Assembly (NCBI GenBank): GCA_030789695.1
Contig: CM061134.1
Coordinates: forward strand, 60,953,334-61,017,333
Source: Scilla litardierei
Lineage: Eukaryota > Streptophyta > Magnoliopsida > Asparagales > Asparagaceae
Length of the DNA: 64,000 nucleotides
Direction: 5' to 3'
Part shown: piece by piece, positions 11,813-21,111 of the stretch
Numbering within the stretch: position 1 is the stretch's first letter
Layout: every line of letters starts with the position of its first letter
Notes under the pieces: model-generated
Databases searched by the model: none
What the model saw: the letters and a program-made list of their open reading frames with translations, nothing else
What the model was told of the DNA's origin: nothing
Made by a program: the position numbers and the translations under genes

Positions 11813-13555
11813 TGTAATGCCCTACGAAGCTACTGCACAAGTACTAGAGGGGGGGGTGAATAGTACTTTAAAATAATTAAGAGGATAATTCCTAATTATC
11901 TTGCAAACTCTAACCAACAATGCGGAAATGCGGAAATGTAAATGTATGACAACAAATAAGAACAATCGTAAACAAACGATATTACTGGGTTCGGATCCAC
12001 CCAAGTCTCCCCAACTTGTTCTCGGTGATCCTACGTCCCAAACACCCGGATCCCCTCCGGATACTAGAGTTAGAAACCACTAACCCTAGATTTGCACTAT
12101 GAAATTCTTGTAGATAAACCTCTACAAGACCAAATCATACACAATGTAATTATGACTCCCACAACCCGGGATCACAAACACACTCTCACAACCGAGAGTA
12201 AAACTTACAATATGAAAGTAAATGAAATAGAAATTCTTACCGACAAAATCCTATGCCTTGAGTAAAACTTACGATTTAGGGCAAAACGGATTTTGGGGAA
12301 GAAGAAGAGGCACCAAACCCTAGCTCCAAGATGTAGATCAGCGGTGGAGAGCTATGAGGTTGTTGGTGACCAATGATCAAGCACTTGGCTTGGAAGGCTC
12401 ACAATCAATGAATCTCTCTTTTGAAATAAGAGTGAGGGAGAGACTCTTGAATGGAATGAAAGAGCTTTGAATGAGATTTAATGCTTTCTCTTTGATCTCT
12501 AAAGTTCACTTAATATCAGCCTTCTGTGCAATGAATGCAGCACTCCAAGTATATATAGGATAGAGGAAAGAGAGAGTAAAAATCGTGGCATTAAATGCTC
12601 CAACGGCTCTATTCTGAACCAAACTAGTCGGTCAAAGAAGGTTGACTGACCGACTAGTTCATCAACAAGTCGGTCGGTCAAACAGCATGAACCGACTAAT
12701 GGTAGAACATCCAAAAGAATAAGTTCAGACTGAAGGGAACTAGTCAGTTAAAGAAGAGTTGCTGACCGACTAGTTTCACAACTAGTCGGTCGGTAACTCA
12801 ACTGAGACCGACTAAGAGATAAAACTGAAAGTCTGAACACAAATTGATTTAGTCGGTCCAATAACAAATGTTGACCGACTAGTTCATCAACTAGTCGGTC
12901 GACAAATGTTCTTTGACCGACTAACGATAAACAGTAGGTATGCATGTACAGTAGAAGCTCAACTAGTCGGTCCAAGAAGAAACACTGACCGACTAGTTCA
13001 CAAACTAGTCGGTCGGTGAACCTTCTTTGACCGACTAACTGTAAACAGTAAGTGAGCTATGAATTGAGAAGGCAAACTAGTCGGTCCAAGAAGCTTTGCC
13101 GACCGACTAGATCACCATCTAGTCGGTTGGTTCTTCTTCTTGAACCAACTAACATGCACAAGAAGTTACGAATCGAAGCGCGAAGCTTCGGGAAAGTTCG
13201 TATGGACGTCTACTAAGATCCTAGTTCTAAGATATGAGCGTTATGAAGATTTAAACCGTAAGACCTACTCAAGGCTTAACATTCTACGAAAGAAGCTAGA
13301 AGACTATAAAATAAACTTGACGATACCGTCTTCAAAAGCTTCAATCGAATCTTCATGACTTCAATCAACGTCCTTGAGCTTCAACGAAGCTTTAAGCATA
13401 CGATCACGTGCTTTGAGAAGTCTTGAGACGTCGCTTTAGATGTTCATATGAATTTGGTGACGATCTCCATAACTGCGCTCACAAAGAGTTAGTTCACGAT
13501 ATATTTATGTTTGTTCATCATCCAAAACCAAATCCGGGGAGTCCAATACTCAACA
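11813..13555 (-). repeat. 5' LTR of copia A
   Basis: This 1743-bp LTR matches 2741-4479. The TATA-like element is at 12549-12558 (- strand) and the palindromic array at about 12624-13151. Its outer end is followed by the target duplication TCTGG at 13556-13560. Confidence 0.95.
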
Positions 13556-13835
13556 TCTGGGTCAGGATTTCAGCGGGGACCACGGTCGTGACTTTGCCGT
13601 CGCTTCGGACCTTGGCGGCCGACCTGGGTGCCTTTCCCTTCTTGGGATCCCTTCTGATCGTCGACGACGAGGCGGCAGCATGCCGAACCGCTATATCTAC
13701 CTCCCACTGTTCCTGCCAAGACAACGACAACGCCTCCTACACCACCGGCTCCGATTCGGTGGAGCCACCCTCATCTAGTTCGCCGAACCACTGCTCGATA
13801 AAAGAATTGGAGGCGGAAGAAGCAGCCAAAGGCAT
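13556..13835 (-). pseudogene. Transposase_28-type antisense ORF, 5' part
   Basis: The start ATG is at 13833-13835, followed by an Ala/Ser-rich N-terminus, a TAG at 13737-13739, and then a basic stretch (RRDPKKGKAPRSAAK) and VVPAEILTQM up to the copia A insertion point. The frame continues at 2740 on the other side of the element. A TATA box lies about 150 bp upstream on the same strand. It is the beginning of the gene described at 657-2740. Confidence 0.78.
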
Positions 13836-13987
13836 CGACGGTTTGAGAGAGTACCTAGGACGATGAACGGAGCTTCGATGGTTGTGAACGGACGACGACG
13901 GTCGACGGCGACTGCTCTCAGCAACGACGGGGAAACAAAAATTTCGATAATTTGGGAGAAAGCTCCCTCCCGCTGACCCTCCATATC

Positions 13988-13995
13988 TATTTATA
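13988..13995 (-). promoter_or_regulatory. TATA box of the antisense Transposase_28-type gene
   Basis: TATAAATA on the - strand, in the context CTCTATAAATAG, about 153 bp upstream of ATG 13835. This suggests the antisense ORF had its own RNA polymerase II promoter next to the 3' LTR, independent of the element's LTR promoter. Confidence 0.6.
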
Positions 13996-14269
13996 GAGAG
14001 ATTTGGGCGATCTCAGCCGTCGGACGTGGGCCACGTGGCGAGATCTGAGCGGGACGGGACTGGCGCCTCGAGTTCTCCCCAAAATCGCGTCAACCACGCG
14101 TCACTCTCTGAGTGGATATATGCCTCGAATTCTCACCATCTTCGAATCACCATCATGACCTGCGAGATCTGGCGGTCAGTTCGAATTAAATGCTGCCGAC
14201 CAGCCTTCATCTAAGGAGAATGCGACACGTCATCTGAGCCGAGCAGGGCTTGCCGTTTCGAACTCGAAT

Positions 14270-14281
14270 GATGGGGGCAAT
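14270..14281 (+). other. Polypurine tract of the Tat-like gypsy element
   Basis: GATGGGGGCAAT lies directly before the LTR start TGTTACGG. This purine run fits a PPT on the + strand and shows that the Transposase_28-type gene is antisense to its element. Confidence 0.7.
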
Positions 14282-15174
14282 TGTTACGGCTTTAAGGCCG
14301 GCCCAGATAATAAAGTCACATTCATTTTGAAGCCCAAATAGAAGGTCGTCACGACACTGGGAAGCTCTCCTCGCCGAGCGGCAAGCTCGCCATCAGGATC
14401 AACAAAAGAAGCCCGCTTACTCTCCAATGAGAACCGCGACCAGACAGTCCAAAAACACCAAGCTCAGCCGCCAAGCTTGACTCTTGCCAAGGGCAGCCTA
14501 GCATAAATATCTCTGACAGGCTGACGTAGGGCTATCTACGCCCCCATTAATGCTAAAGGTTACGGGCGAAAACTGATGGTCGCCCGTCGCATCCCCATTA
14601 ATGCATTAATGAGTCTGACACTGTCTGACACCCATAAATGCATAAATATCTTTGATACCCACCGCCGACCTATCGCTTCACCACGTGCGTTCCAGTTAAG
14701 CAGACTCGACAGCTGATTGGACGACGAGCAACCGACTCTCAGCCATATAAATACCCCCCCTCCAGCCACCAAGGAGGGGTTGGTTAGTTGAAATCTCTAA
14801 CTTCTTTCCAGCATTCAAGGTCAAATATCTTCCATAAATTCATGCCTTCCTCACAAGCTCGCCACGCAACGCCGATCTGCCTTAAGATCGTCTAGCGTGT
14901 TCGACATACTCCATACAAGTCACCCACTGACTTAAGCATTGGAGAGGCTACGGGTTGACAGCCAACCCCGCCTTTCTGACAAGTTGTTATTCTCGCAGGA
15001 AGCTCTCTTCAGCTACCGAGAGTCGGCGACCTTCGGCGACCATCAGACGACCTTCGCCTAGCGTGCTCCAAGCGGTTCTAGCCTCATCGTCAACCCCTCA
15101 CTAGTAATCATTGTACATGTGATTCCCATTTAATATAAAATCCTATTGTTAGGCATACTTGACCTGCAATAGCA
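14282..15174 (+). repeat. 3' LTR of a Tat-like gypsy element
   Basis: The 893-bp LTR starts TGTTACGGCTTTAAGGCCGG and I place its end at ..AATAGCA (15174) by alignment with the related copy at 17846-19241. A TATA box (CATATAAATA) lies near 14742-14751 on the + strand, consistent with + orientation. The 5' half of the element lies left of the window. The exact 3' end is uncertain by a few bases. Confidence 0.75.
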
Positions 15175-15422
15175 TTGTAATTGCATGTTCACATGTAGTC
15201 ACCTACAATTGGATTTTTTATGGATAATTAATCCGTTTAAATCTTTTTAATGATTTATTTATATAGCCCACTTTTTGGATGTGAGGACAAACTTCAGGGT
15301 GTTCGACATTATTCCGGTTGAACGTTGACAATAATCATCAATCAGGTCATGAAGCATCACATACGTAATCCACAAACTATAAGATAGTTGTTAAATATAC
15401 CGGGAAGATTCTGAAGTATTTA
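15175..15422. other. Intergenic sequence without a supported feature
   Basis: AT-rich DNA between the Tat-like LTR and the hairpin. I see no ORF, RNA gene or clear repeat. Confidence 0.5.
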
Positions 15423-15511
15423 GTCTTTTTGTCACTTTTGTCAAAATAATCACATCAAATCTGTCATCCATAAGATCTGATGTGATTATTTCGACAAAAT
15501 GACAAAAAGAC
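15423..15511. repeat. Near-perfect hairpin (inverted repeat, about 35-38-bp arms)
   Basis: The left arm (15423-15461, with TCTTTTTGTCA and AAATAATCACATCA) and the right arm (15474-15511) are reverse complements apart from one inserted base and two mismatches, with a loop of about 12 nt. It could be a foldback MITE remnant or a small-RNA hairpin precursor. No flanking TSD is obvious. Confidence 0.75.
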
Positions 15512-15544
15512 CACAGTACATCGGAACCTTGCCGATGTATTTAG

Positions 15545-15725
15545 TAGGGGTGTGCATGGGTACAGGGTACCCAGATACTCGATCGGAACCTACCCTAACG
15601 GGTAGGTTCTGGGTAGATAGTTATCGGTTCCGGGTAAGTTCCGGGTAGGAAAATTTGGAACCGACGGGTATCGGGTCCGTTTCCGGTTCCCGTTTATAGA
15701 ATACGGGTACCCAGAACCGGAACCG

Positions 15726-15786
<61 letters not shown>

Positions 15787-16320
15787 GGATCAAAATATAT
15801 AAGAGTGATCCACCCTGACTGTATCTAATTTGAACTTATAATATTAGTGAGTACAACTTGCATCCTGAAGTTTTGAACACCGTGTAAGTTCATTAAACAA
15901 TGCATTTGAATCAAAGATCATATTGTTCTCTTATGCGTTCAAAAGAGTAGTAGAAGTAAACGTGAATCATTCTTCCATATGTCTAGCTTTATCTAGTAGA
16001 AATGATTGGTCAGTATGCATTTATTACTGAAGAAAGAGACTAGAGACAATATTTTACTTCCAGATTGATTTTTATTCATGCGTATTTGAGGTAATTGTTA
16101 TGCACAGATTATTTGGAAATCATTGTTCGTAATGCCTCGCAAATTAGATTTTTTTTTTACAGGGTACCCGGAACCTACCCTGAACCATAGGGTCCGGGTA
16201 GGGTCCGGGTATAGGGTTCAACTGGGTAGGTTCCGGGTCCAAATTTTAGGAACCGGTCCCTTACCGGGTAGGGTCCGGGCAACATGAAAAAAACAGGGTA
16301 CCCGGACCCGCACACCCCTA
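15545..16320. mobile_element. Non-autonomous hAT-like DNA transposon
   Basis: The terminal inverted repeats are TAGGGGTGTGC at 15545 and GCACACCCCTA ending at 16320. They continue imperfectly into subterminal repeats of GGGTACC / CCGGGTA type. Flanking 8-bp duplications GTATTTAG (15537-15544) and GTATTTAA (16321-16328) differ at one base. 8-bp TSDs and these termini fit the hAT superfamily. No transposase is encoded. The 776-bp element carries an AT microsatellite and ends about 540 bp upstream of the VQ gene start codon. Confidence 0.85.
15728..15781. repeat. (AT)n microsatellite
   Basis: An almost uninterrupted run of alternating A and T inside the hAT-like element. It is likely polymorphic in length. 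Confidence 0.9.
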
Positions 16321-16635
16321 GTATTTAACAGGACCCAACAATAAACCACCTTGAATCTGATTAGAGTTATTAATTATTTCACCCTTATTCATCCCAGTAA
16401 ATTTTGGTCCCATCACTGTCTCCATAACGTGTCCCCTCAATCTTTGCACATCCCAAGAGAGGCCTGGCTCCTGAGCCTGAGCCTAGGCCATGAGCACCTG
16501 ACACACTACCTCCACCCAGCTCATGCTCTTCTCGCTCGCTCCATGCTACCCTCTTCAATGCAACGCGTCCGAGTTCAATCCGCACGTACGGTTTATAATT
16601 ACGACTACTAATCTCAGTTTCAACGAGAGGAAGAC

Positions 16636-16666
16636 TACATGCACCCCTAACATAGGGGTGCATGTA
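16636..16666. repeat. Perfect 14-bp-arm palindrome with TAGGGGTG arms
   Basis: TACATGCACCCCTA, a 3-nt spacer, then its exact reverse complement. The arm ends resemble the hAT-like element's terminus TAGGGGTGTGC found 320 bp upstream. It lies in the upstream region of the VQ gene. Confidence 0.8.
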
Positions 16667-16763
16667 ATTATTAGTGACTAAAAAGGAAAAAAACAAGTTA
16701 GAGAGGCTATGAGGTGACAATAAGATGGGATATAATTTCTTTTTTAAGTATTCAATCATTATC

Positions 16764-16787
16764 TACACCCCTATGCATAGGGGTGTA
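16764..16787. repeat. Perfect 24-bp palindrome with TAGGGGTG arms
   Basis: A spacer-free palindrome, TACACCCCTATG followed by its reverse complement. It shares TAGGGGTG with the palindrome at 16636-16666. It ends about 70 bp upstream of the VQ gene ATG and just upstream of the TATA box. Confidence 0.85.
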
Positions 16788-16815
16788 TTTAGCAATTCTC
16801 TTCAACAATACACAC

Positions 16816-16822
16816 TATATAT
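16816..16822 (+). promoter_or_regulatory. Candidate TATA box of the VQ gene
   Basis: TATATAT within CACTATATATCTAG, 37 bp upstream of the ATG. Transcription would start about 30 bp downstream and give a very short 5' UTR. Position and sequence are suggestive only. Confidence 0.5.
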
Positions 16823-16858
16823 CTAGCTCATTTTGATCTCTCTGTCTGTGTGCGAGAG

Positions 16859-17389
16859 ATGGCCGCTCAAAATTTTACCGGTCAAGGTCAGCCCAGTACC
16901 GGTGCAGCAGACGTTAACAGTGACATCACCACCTACGTGCAGGCGGAGCCATGGACCTTCAAACAAGTTGTCCAGAAGCTGACGGGGGCCCCACCGGCCT
17001 CTCCACGCGACCTCCCTGTCGTCCTCGTTGCCGATGCGGGCCCCTGCACAAGAAGATCACCACCATCGAATCACTGCGGCGGCGGACCGAACGGTGGTTT
17101 CAAGAGGCCGAAGCTGCAGGAACGGAGGCCGGCACCCGTAAATCTCAGTCCAGCGCCTGTACTGCGCCGGGTTAACTACATCCTGGGCTCCCCAGTGTCG
17201 GCCATGGATTCTTGCTTTGTTCTTTCATCGCCGAGTCCGTCGTCATCATCATCCTCCTCCTCATCCTCTTGGATTATGCATTATCCTTCGCCAAGAAAGT
17301 TTTGCGATGAAGATCATGCTCGGCCTCCCAGATTGCTTCCATTGTTCCCCCTAACTTCTCCTCTCAAGGATGACGCAAAATCGACATAG
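16859..17389 (+). CDS. VQ motif-containing protein (VQ4/11/31-like)
   Basis: The 176-aa protein has the diagnostic VQ motif FKQVVQKLTG at residues 34-43. VQ proteins are plant transcriptional co-regulators that bind WRKY factors in the nucleus, and one subgroup is phosphorylated by MPK3/MPK6. Membership of that subgroup is suggested by the many Ser-Pro sites, a basic GGFKRPKLQERRP segment (possible NLS), the SFVLSSP-like block followed by a poly-Ser run, and the C-terminus LLPLFPLTSPLKDD, close to the LLPLFPVTSPR ending of that subgroup. The gene is uninterrupted, as VQ genes usually are. I chose ATG 16859, since a frame-extending GTG at 16850 is not a plausible plant start. It is the only host gene in the window. 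Expression is not known. Confidence 0.88.
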   Translation: MAAQNFTGQGQPSTGAADVNSDITTYVQAEPWTFKQVVQKLTGAPPASPRDLPVVLVADAGPCTRRSPPSNHCGGGPNGGFKRPKLQERRPAPVNLSPAPVLRRVNYILGSPVSAMDSCFVLSSPSPSSSSSSSSSSWIMHYPSPRKFCDEDHARPPRLLPLFPLTSPLKDDAKST

Positions 17390-17845
17390 AAGGCTTTTAA
17401 CTAGCCTTTTCCGTTTAAATTGTTATTAGACTAGAAATTAACCACGCACAGAACGCGGGGTCGCCCAAAAATTGGCGAGTCTCACGTGCAAACCCGCAAA
17501 TACGTGGATAGATGGTGTGTTTTTTTGGGTTAGTTTGGTGGTGGTGGTGGTGGGGTGGGGGGGTTGTGTGGGGTTGTGTGGGGTGTTCTAAGGGCACTGG
17601 TAAATTCGCTATTCTGTTACTAGGCCATGGTTTTTTTTGTATCATATATGACGATGTGACATTGTCATAAGATACAAATGTATCACTTGGGACAAAATTC
17701 AAAAACATAACTCAAATATATAATAGAATTTACGTATTTGATGTTTTTTATTTGCTTTCTCCTTTTACATTTTAGTTTGTTCTCGATGAATCTATTAATT
17801 ACTATAATTAAAACGTTTATACTTAGTACGAAATGTAATCGCACT
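17390..17845. other. Intergenic region downstream of the VQ gene
   Basis: Contains a GT/GGT-rich low-complexity stretch (about 17535-17586) and AT-rich DNA that would include the 3' UTR of the VQ gene. No clear polyadenylation signal or other gene is seen. Confidence 0.5.
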
Positions 17846-19241
17846 TGTTACGGCCTTAAGGCCGGTCCAGAAGATAAATGCTCATATATTCGAAGCCCAA
17901 ACGAACAACACTCCAACTATTCCGAATGAGAACAAGCTTGCCTTCCTAAACGACAAGCTCGCCTATTCTCCACCTGAAGAAGTGCGGTCGGAGAAAGACT
18001 CGGGACGCCAAGCTTGGCACCCATTATGGGCGACCTACCATGAAGGGTAACCTACCAAGAACAAATATCTCTGACAGGTTGACGTAGGGCCACCTACACC
18101 CCCATTAATGCAAGAGATTAAGAGCGAGAACTGATGGTCGCCCATCGCGTCTCCCATTAATGCATTAATGACACTTACACCTTCTGATACTCATTAATGC
18201 ATAAATATAGCTGACATCATCGTCGACCTATCGCGTCTCTACTTGTGCAGCTAAGCAGACTCGGCAGATGATTGGACGGTGATCAACCGACTCTCGACCC
18301 TATAAATAGCCCCTACAACCACCAAGGAGGGTGTTGGTGAGTTGAAATCTTAAACTCCTATTCAATACTCAAGGTCGGATATCCTCCGTATATCTCTGAT
18401 TTCCTCATAATCTCGCCACGTTACAGCGATCTATCTTGAGATCGTCAAGCATGTCCGACATACTCCATAAAAGTCACCCACTGAATTAAGCATCGGAGAG
18501 GCTATAGGTTGATAACCAACCCAGCCTTTCTGACGAGTTGTTCTCGCAGGAAGCTCGCCTCACCTACCAAAACCCTGTGCATTGCTTTCAGTCTCTATCT
18601 ACAATCAGATCCTTTCTGAACCCTCCCTATGACCGCTATTAAAGATAAGCTTTTTCCGATAGTTGCCGTGTATTGTGTGTTTTGGAATTAGGGGAAGCAA
18701 AGCTTCAACAAGCAAGTAGAATCTTTCTGGCAAAGCTTCAAACAAAGAGGTTGGGTATCACTGATTTGAGTCCACTTTACTTTAGTTAAGAAGAAAGATA
18801 GCGACCGGGTGGCTTATTGATCAAAGGAAGGCTCGTTTAGTAGACATCGAGGGAGCAACAAGCGTAGGCTGAAAAGGCAATATGCCAAAGCAACCCCGGG
18901 ATCCCCTCCGGGGTCAGTACTCAATCAAGTACTATCTTCTTTCCACGATTACATCGCCTTGCTTTTAAGCTGGCTGCGTTTTGTAGCGCGCGTACTCTGA
19001 TCCTCTTCTACGAATCTACAACTCTCTTTACTGAGCGAGACTGTATCCAGATCTAAATAATCCGCCAAAGAGCCTTCTTCTAACTAGGAGAGACCAACAG
19101 GTGACCTTGGATCCTTCGCCTACGGAGTGCATTTCTAGTCGTTCTAGCCTTATCGACAACACCATACTTGTAATCACTGTACCCGTGATTCCCTCATAAA
19201 ACAAATTATATTGTTGGCGGGCTTGACCGGCTATATCAACA
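17846..19241 (+). repeat. Tat-type solo LTR with an internal insertion
   Basis: It starts TGTTACGGCCTTAAGGCCGG and aligns along its length with 14282-15174, including the TATA box (CTATAAATAG near 18301) and the 3' part (GTGATTCCC...CTTGACC). It is longer because about 515 bp of unrelated DNA sits at 18571-19085. No PPT precedes it and no PBS follows it, so it is a solo LTR or an end fragment. I could not find a target duplication (GCACT left, TTCGT right). Confidence 0.75.
18571..19085. other. Foreign insertion within the solo LTR, possibly organellar DNA
   Basis: This segment is absent from the related LTR at 14282-15174. It has no long ORF and no LTR or TIR ends. Its even base composition and phrases such as AGATAGCGACCGGGTGGC look to me like plant mitochondrial intergenic DNA, but this is impression only. 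An unknown transposon fragment is the alternative. Confidence 0.35.
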
Positions 19242-19920
19242 TTCGTGCATGATGGCACAACCCTTCTATGTCACTATAACTAGTCTTTTCATGTGTGATG
19301 CGCTTGTCATGTCAATGTGATTTAGTAGCAGTGATAATCACCTAAAACATTTGGCTCAAGTCCATGGTTTGTAAAGCCTCATTTGATCAGAAGCTAAAAC
19401 ATGCTTAGCAAAAACGAAGGCACATCATCAAAGTAGAATTACTAATTTGCACATTTATAAACTATATGTGGAAAATGGGTATCATCTATCCGAGGAAAAT
19501 TTCCTCCTTGGCAGCCATACTATTTTTTCCCTTCGATCTAATCCATTCCTTTTGATCTTCATGTTTTAAAATCTCAAACCCCTAATTTTCTAGTGAATTC
19601 AATGAGATTTTGCTCAATCATTTATCTATCGCAAGTTTAACGGTTTCGTCATAACAAATTTTTTTTGCAACATTTAGGATCAATGACGAAACCTTTAGAG
19701 TTCACCTAAAAATTGGTATTTTAGGTTTTTAGAACATGAGCAACAAACCGAACAGATCCGATCATTGACAAAATAGAGGGAAAGGGTGTTGCGTGAGTTA
19801 GCCAAGAAGGAAATTTCTCCCTCGACTAGCTGATCTCCATATTCCTCAAACTATATGTATGTGTGTGTGTGTCTATATGAGAAAAAATAACTATGCATGT
19901 GCATAGCTAAATTAGACTAG
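19242..19920. other. Intergenic, no supported gene
   Basis: AT-rich sequence with a short TG microsatellite near 19858-19872. No ORF or structural RNA can be supported. Confidence 0.5.
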
Positions 19921-21066
19921 TGTTTGTATTGGAAGTATGTCTTATCCATATGATAAGACCATATCTATTGTAACCCTATCCTTGTACGCTCTTACCTCTA
20001 CTATAAATAAAGGACTGGGATCTCCTCCCAGATTTGATGTTTCACAACACGTTATCAGCACGAACCTATAATATTTTTCCACAAAACCCGATCGTTGCAA
20101 AAGCGGAGGAGAAGGCGGTAGATCCACACGCTCGGCTTCGTCCACTAGGAACAAGCGTCATTTTCCACGCATAGGCTTCATCAACCATTGCTAGATCTGG
20201 AGGACGGATCTAGAGGTACAATCCTTAAAAATTTTATTTTTATCTGATCATAATTGTTTTTTCCATCGATCTAGCAAGATCAAAATGGAGATTGGGTTGA
20301 TATTCTAAAACAACGATTTTTAATCGTCGATTTCATGTTTTTCGTATCATTAAAACCCTTATTTTAGGGTTCATATTCTCTAAAATATGTTTGATATAGA
20401 ATAAATTTGTTACGCACAAATTTGAGTTACCCTTCACGGCATCTTCGCCGTGCCCGCCCGCCTTCGCGGCGACGTCGCCCCCTCGACAGCCCGGAAGGAG
20501 GCAACCCCCCCGCCTAGTGGCGGGGTCATCCCCCCCTTGAGCCCCACCTCATGGTGGGGTTCCCCCTGCCTAGCGGCAGGGTCGGCCCCCCTTGAGCCCC
20601 GCCTCAAGGTGGGGTTCCCCCCGCCGCCGTGTGCAGCCTGTCACTCTGCGTCGCTGAAGGGGGTGGCGGCAGCGACAAACCCTAGCTACCGCCCCTCCTT
20701 TCCCTATGTTTCGAAAAAAATATTTTTTTTCATGCGAGCCTCAGGCCCGCAGGCTGAAATTGTCACAAAAAACAGGGAAAAGAAGTGCGCCAGCTTGACG
20801 CCTGCAGCCCCATTGGGGACCTCCGGCCGCAACCAATTTTTAACAAAATAATAATATTTTTTTGTTGCGGGCCTGAAGCTCGCAGCGTGGCTGCGGGCTT
20901 CAGGCCCGCAGGCCGAATAAGCTGAAAAGAAAAAGAAAGAAAGAAATTGAAAATGAAAAGGGGAGGAGGATTTATTAAAAATAAATTGGTTTTTTGGGGC
21001 CAAAAATTCAAGAAAAATTGATAACAAGAGCGGACGAAAATGGGACCTTTTGGGGATTATTTGGGG
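19921..21066 (+). mobile_element. 5' end of a short-LTR copia-type element (truncated)
   Basis: A short LTR (19921-20049, 129 bp; TGTTTGTATT...TTTCACAACA) with TATA box CTATAAATAA near 19998 is followed directly by CGTTATCAGCACGA. The ACACGTTATCAGCACG phrase is the usual LTR/PBS junction of several plant copia lineages. Downstream lies a leader with a GC-rich part (20440-20690) and inverted GCGGGC/GCCCGC-rich motifs (20735-20920). No gag start is recognisable before the sequence is broken by gypsy DNA at about 21067. It may be a TRIM/SMART-like or an Ale/Bianca-like element. Confidence 0.65.
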
Positions 21067-21111
21067 TGTAACGTCCCGCTTCCCAAGATACGATGGAAGC
21101 GAGAACGTTAC
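21067..21111 (-). repeat. Terminal fragment of a third gypsy LTR type
   Basis: TGTAACGTCCCGCTTCCCAA and the following 25 bases are a diverged copy of the first 45 bp of the gypsy A and B LTRs. The fragment stops where gypsy A begins at 21112, and GTTAC (21107-21111) would be the left copy of the gypsy A target duplication. The rest of this LTR should lie beyond the other end of gypsy A, outside the window. Confidence 0.6.

Larger units (their letters stand above)
2741..13555 (-). mobile_element. Complete Ty1/copia retrotransposon 'copia A' (Sirevirus-like)
   Basis: Both LTRs begin TGTAATGCCC and end CTCAACA on the + strand, and a perfect 5-bp target duplication TCTGG flanks them (2736-2740 and 13556-13560). 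The PBS (11798-11810) and PPT (4482-4493) place the element on the - strand. In order on that strand it has the 5' LTR, gag, a coiled-coil and His-rich spacer, protease, integrase, RT, RNase H, a palindromic array, a remnant extra ORF, a PPT cluster and the 3' LTR. PR-INT-RT-RH order is the copia order. Long LTRs, an ORF beyond pol, repeated PPTs and palindromic U3 repeats suggest the Sirevirus group. In the first 400 bp the LTRs differ by roughly 3-4% by eye. Several stops and shifts make it non-autonomous. Confidence 0.95.

Noticed and set aside
14282..19241. VQ gene lying between two same-orientation Tat-type LTRs, as if captured by a retrotransposon
   Set aside because: No PBS follows the first LTR and no PPT precedes the second. 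The LTRs are well diverged and no shared target duplication was found. Two independent LTR remnants are simpler.
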